Of a DNA stretch of 15,907 nucleotides, positions 13,011 through 15,907 are shown one piece after another. Numbering within the stretch: the first letter of the stretch is position 1; the number at the start of each line of letters is the position of its first letter. The stretch is from assembly GCA_012510335.1 (NCBI GenBank), contig JAAZIF010000325.1:1-15907 (forward strand). Reading direction: 5' to 3'. Below the pieces are notes generated by a model, which saw only the letters and a list, made by a program, of their open reading frames with translations, searched no databases and was not told where the DNA came from. The position numbers and the translations under genes were made by a program. The stretch comes from Methanomicrobiales archaeon (lineage in GTDB: Archaea; Halobacteriota; Methanomicrobia; Methanomicrobiales; Methanoculleaceae).

Positions 13011-14186
13011 ATGGCAATCACGATTCATCCGGTAGAGAAACATTATTTTGACGGGATGCACCGTTACCGGTCTCCCGAGGAGACCCACGCCGCCATTGAG
13101 CCGCTGATGAGAGAGATCGGCGTATCCGAGATAATCGATCTCACCCCACTGGATCGCCTCGGGATCCCCGTCTTCTCGGCTGTCCGCCCGGGAGCGGCCC
13201 GGGGAGCTGTCCGTGTTCACGCAGGGAAAGGAAAGGAGCCGATCCACGCCAGAGTATCAGCTATGATGGAGGCGATCGAGCGCTATTGCGCCGAGTACCG
13301 GGGTGACCGGATGGAGTATGCGTCCTACGAGGAGATCGGCCCGGGGCGGGCCCTGCACCCGGAAGACCTTATCATCCCCCGGAGGCTCGAGCAGGGGGAG
13401 AAGCTCCACTGGACGGCAGGGTGGGATATACTGAACGACGAGGAGGTCTATGTCCCGAGCAACGCCGTCTTCCACCCCTACGACTCGCTCGGCATGGCCA
13501 TGCCGCTCTTCCGGAGTGACTCAAACGGGCTTGCATCAGGAAACATCATGGAGGAGGCGATCCTGCACGCGCTCCTCGAGGTGATCGAGAGGGACGCGCT
13601 CAGCCTCGCCAACCAGAAGCGCGATCTGGGCCGGCGCCTCATCATCGAGGACGACTGCGCCGCCCGGCAGGTTCTCGACCGATTCCTGGAGAAGGGGATC
13701 GATATCCACCTCTGGCTTCTTGCCGGGAGAACCGCCATACCCACCGTTGCGGCCGCTGCAGACGATGCCGTCACGAAGGATCCGGCGATGATCGTCATAG
13801 GGTCCGGGGCGCATACCTCCCCTGAGATCGCGGCGCTCCGCGCACTGACCGAGGTCGCCCAGAGCCGGGGGAGTTACCTCCAGGGCGGCCGAAACGATCC
13901 CGGGCGGGAGACCTTCATCAGGAGGGCGGGGTACGAACGGCTGAAGCGGATCAACCGGATGTGGTTTGCAGACGCAGAAACCGTCGATATCAGCGATGTC
14001 CTCGACGCGAGCACCGACCGGTTTGACCTCGACATAAAGTGGGCGCTTCAGGAGGTAAGCCCCTACACGGACCGGGTCTGCGTCTGCGATCTCTCAAGAA
14101 CCCCGATCCCGGTGGTGCGCGTCGTGGTTCCCGGGTTTGAGGTCTCATACATGGATCCGGACCGGCGGCATCCCGTGCAGGGGTGA
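13011..14186 (+). CDS. ycaO: YcaO protein for McrA thioglycine (methanogenesis marker 1)
   Basis: A 391-residue YcaO-family ATP-dependent enzyme. Nearly all methanogens carry one, long named methanogenesis marker protein 1; in Methanosarcina it is needed, with TfuA, to convert a glycine of McrA (methyl-coenzyme M reductase alpha) to thioglycine. ATP/Mg-binding motifs are visible: S83-x3-E87-x2-E90-R91 (SAMMEAIER), SNGLASGN (171-178) followed by EEAILHALLEVIERDA (181-196), and LTEVAQSR (279-286) with E281 and Q284. The end lacks the Pro-rich tail of bacterial azoline-forming YcaO proteins, which fits a thioamide enzyme. No tfuA gene is found next to it in this window. The ATG at 13011 follows a weak site. 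Confidence 0.92.
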   Translation: MAITIHPVEKHYFDGMHRYRSPEETHAAIEPLMREIGVSEIIDLTPLDRLGIPVFSAVRPGAARGAVRVHAGKGKEPIHARVSAMMEAIERYCAEYRGDRMEYASYEEIGPGRALHPEDLIIPRRLEQGEKLHWTAGWDILNDEEVYVPSNAVFHPYDSLGMAMPLFRSDSNGLASGNIMEEAILHALLEVIERDALSLANQKRDLGRRLIIEDDCAARQVLDRFLEKGIDIHLWLLAGRTAIPTVAAAADDAVTKDPAMIVIGSGAHTSPEIAALRALTEVAQSRGSYLQGGRNDPGRETFIRRAGYERLKRINRMWFADAETVDISDVLDASTDRFDLDIKWALQEVSPYTDRVCVCDLSRTPIPVVRVVVPGFEVSYMDPDRRHPVQG

Positions 14187-14361
14187 GGATCTCGAGCACC
14201 CCGCCGCGGTATTTGCACGATCGTCTGTTCTCTGCCCGGAACCAATTGCACAGGATGACTTGCAGGAGAGGGATGGGGGAGCAGTCACAACCCTCCATCC
14301 GTGCCACTGTATCAGCCCGGTCGGGGATACCGCCGCGGCTCTACCGGTCCGGTTCCCTCCC

Positions 14362-15333
14362 TCAGCAGAACTCGACCTTTTTTAAGATCTCAACAACCCT
14401 CTCCGTGCTCCTGTGGGGGATCTGTTCGTTTGCGACGGTAAACCTCCTTCCCCGCAGGGCGGCAAATATCGCCTCGATCGCCTTCCCGTGCGACGGGCCG
14501 TAACCTCCCTCGAGCGTCAGCGCGAGAGGCAGGTCCGTGCCCTCGATCAGCATCCGGGTGAGCACTCCGTAATCTTCGGGTTTGAGATTCATGTTTCCGC
14601 GTTCGTCGTCAGCGAGGGCATCCTGCCCCGCCGATATGATCAGGACGTCGGGCCGGAACCGGACCAGCGCCGGGATAAAGACCTCGTCAAAGACGAGGCG
14701 ATAGTCAGTGATTCTGGAACCCGGCGCAAGCGGGGCGTTGAGCGTGTAGCCCCTGCCGGCGCCGATGCCGATCTCGTCCACCCACCCGGTCTTCGGGAAA
14801 CTGTCCTCCTCATGCACCGAGCAGAAGAGAACCTTATCGCTCCCGTAAAAGATCTCCTGCGTGCCGTTGCCGTGGTGCAGATCCCAGTCGAGGATCGCCA
14901 CCCGGTCGAGCGACTCGAGCGCTCTGGCTGCCGCGACGGCGGCGTTATTGAATATGCAAAACCCCATCGCCTGGTCGGGGCCGGCGTGGTGGCCGGGCGG
15001 GCGGACGAGGGCGAACGAGTGCTCACCGTCGAGCGCCCGCTCCACCGCAGCGGAGGTCGAACCGGCGGCATACAGGGCCGCATCGAACGAATGGCAGGTG
15101 ACGTAGGTATTTGGATCTAAAAAACAGGTTCCCCGTGCAACCTCCTGTATCCACCGGACGTGTTGCGGGCGATGGACTCTCTCCAGATCACTTACAGAAG
15201 CCCGGACCGGGGCGCGCCATTTCACATCGTAGGGAACCCCGGAGAGGGCTACCCGCAGGCGGGAGCCTCCCTCGGGGTGGAGTTCCATATCGTGTCTGGC
15301 AAAGACGTCACCGTAGATGGCTGAACAATGCAT
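14362..15333 (-). CDS. Histone-deacetylase-family amidohydrolase
   Basis: A 323-residue Zn-dependent deacetylase of the class I/II HDAC, acetoin-utilisation and acetylpolyamine hydrolase superfamily. Motifs in order: HPEGGSRL (19-26, usually HPExPxRL), RPPGHHA (111-117) with the catalytic His pair, GFCIFNN (124-130), ILDWDLHHGNGTQ (147-159) with Zn ligands D151 and H153, SAGQDALADD (234-243) with D238, and LEGGY (274-278) with the catalytic Tyr. All catalytic and metal residues are present, so it should be active; Q237 where most members have Phe or Tyr is unusual. The substrate may be acetyl-lysine in proteins such as histones or Alba, or a small acetylated amine. It starts six bases after the AglB stop codon, so co-transcription is likely. 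Confidence 0.92.
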   Translation of the reverse strand: MHCSAIYGDVFARHDMELHPEGGSRLRVALSGVPYDVKWRAPVRASVSDLERVHRPQHVRWIQEVARGTCFLDPNTYVTCHSFDAALYAAGSTSAAVERALDGEHSFALVRPPGHHAGPDQAMGFCIFNNAAVAAARALESLDRVAILDWDLHHGNGTQEIFYGSDKVLFCSVHEEDSFPKTGWVDEIGIGAGRGYTLNAPLAPGSRITDYRLVFDEVFIPALVRFRPDVLIISAGQDALADDERGNMNLKPEDYGVLTRMLIEGTDLPLALTLEGGYGPSHGKAIEAIFAALRGRRFTVANEQIPHRSTERVVEILKKVEFC

Positions 15334-15339
15334 CCTCTA

Positions 15340-15907
15340 TCAGTTGATGGTTCTCCCCTGCTGGATATCTTTTTCGGTGACATCGAATGTCTGCCCGGTG
15401 CCCGCGATCCGGTAGGGGCCGGTTGTCCTCACCTCGCCCGACCATCCGCTCGTCGCATACGGGACGATGAACTCACCGCCTGCGCTCTCCTGGCGGTAGG
15501 TGAACGCCCGGCCGGTGTTTGTGATGACGGGAACCTCGATGATCCCCTCACCCCTGATACGAGCGCCGGGGACATACTCAAATATCTTGACGGCTCTCAG
15601 GTCCGGTCCATCCGCACCGACGTTAGTAAATAGGTTCATGGGAGTCTCATGGACGAGCCTGTAGTGCTGGAGCGCCGGCACCCTCTCGACCGGGTTGAGG
15701 ATCGAGTCTCCCCGGTGCTCGTAGTAGAAGTTCAGCAACGTCGCGGCAGACCCTGCCGGGGCGCCTCTGTTGTACTCCTCCACCGCTGCCGCGGCTGCGA
15801 TGGCATCCATCTGCTCCAGGCGCGTGACGAGGGGGAGGGAGTTGTTCACGGTTCCGGGTTTACGGTACTCGACGTAGAAGACCTCTGATCTCGGATCGGT
15901 CATGGAC
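15340..15907 (-). CDS. aglB: AglB-type oligosaccharyltransferase, C-terminal part
   Basis: This is the 3' end of a gene that continues past the right edge of the window. The visible 187 residues resemble the extracytoplasmic C-terminal region of archaeal AglB (STT3 family), which moves a glycan from dolichyl phosphate to Asn in N-x-S/T: LLNFYYEH and LQHYRLVHETPMNLF, then VKIFEYVPGARIRGEG, VPVITNTGRAFTYRQES, GEFIVPYATSGW and GPYRI close to the stop. The transmembrane part and the WWDYG active-site motif would lie outside the window, so the assignment rests on these segments alone. The ATG at 15903 is inside the protein. The gene is followed directly by the HDAC-family gene. Confidence 0.75.
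   Translation of the reverse strand, partial: SMTDPRSEVFYVEYRKPGTVNNSLPLVTRLEQMDAIAAAAAVEEYNRGAPAGSAATLLNFYYEHRGDSILNPVERVPALQHYRLVHETPMNLFTNVGADGPDLRAVKIFEYVPGARIRGEGIIEVPVITNTGRAFTYRQESAGGEFIVPYATSGWSGEVRTTGPYRIAGTGQTFDVTEKDIQQGRTIN

Noticed and set aside
14187..14361. Possible gene or tfuA remnant after ycaO
   Set aside because: No frame shows TfuA-like or other conserved sequence; the 175 bases between the convergent genes contain only short GC-rich repeats such as CCGCCGCGG.

Overview
The window is archaeal chromosomal DNA, most likely from a hydrogenotrophic methanogen of the Methanomicrobiales (Methanoculleus-like). Direct evidence for Archaea is an eIF2 gamma subunit, RpoE1 and Spt4, a Kae1-Bud32 fusion, ribosomal proteins S24e, S27ae and L40e, and an AglB-like C-terminus. 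The methanogen call rests on a YcaO of the 'methanogenesis marker 1' type, DUF2098 and a COG1237 metallohydrolase. The genus is an inference from GC-rich sequence and protein character; no search was run.

Positions 1-5276 hold unrelated single genes and small pairs: the 3' end of a secreted DUF2341/LamG-like protein, a degenerate RNase III-fold protein, a DUF1294 membrane protein, a secreted DUF7282 protein, a HEAT-repeat protein, a COG1237 beta-lactamase-fold hydrolase, a 2H phosphoesterase and a 68-residue orphan. After about 450 bases without a convincing gene comes a chagasin-family lipoprotein (5726-6148).

Positions 12043 down to 6272 on the minus strand form an information-processing cluster of ten genes: eIF2 gamma, a PIN-domain protein, rpoE1, spt4, GTP-dependent dephospho-CoA kinase, rps24e, rps27ae, the Kae1-Bud32 fusion, an XTP/dITP pyrophosphatase and rpl40e. 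Several junctions overlap by 1 to 4 bases (GTGA, ATGA, TAATG), suggesting coupled translation. Internal TATA elements precede rps24e and rpl40e, and a hairpin with a T-rich tail follows rpl40e. Much of this order is a known conserved archaeal neighbourhood.

Positions 12245-14186 hold genes tied to nickel and methyl-coenzyme M reductase: a NikR regulator with all four nickel ligands, DUF2098, and the YcaO protein expected to thioamidate a glycine of McrA. Positions 14362-15907 (minus) hold a histone-deacetylase-family amidohydrolase six bases downstream of the 3' end of an AglB-type oligosaccharyltransferase. The three predicted exported proteins (DUF2341, DUF7282, chagasin) carry several N-glycosylation sequons each, which fits an AglB-encoding archaeon.

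No rRNA, tRNA, CRISPR array, intact insertion sequence or prophage was recognised. I see no clearly undescribed multi-gene system. The best leads are the RNase III-fold protein lacking its catalytic acids, the 68-residue orphan paired with a 2H phosphoesterase, and the AglB-HDAC pairing.
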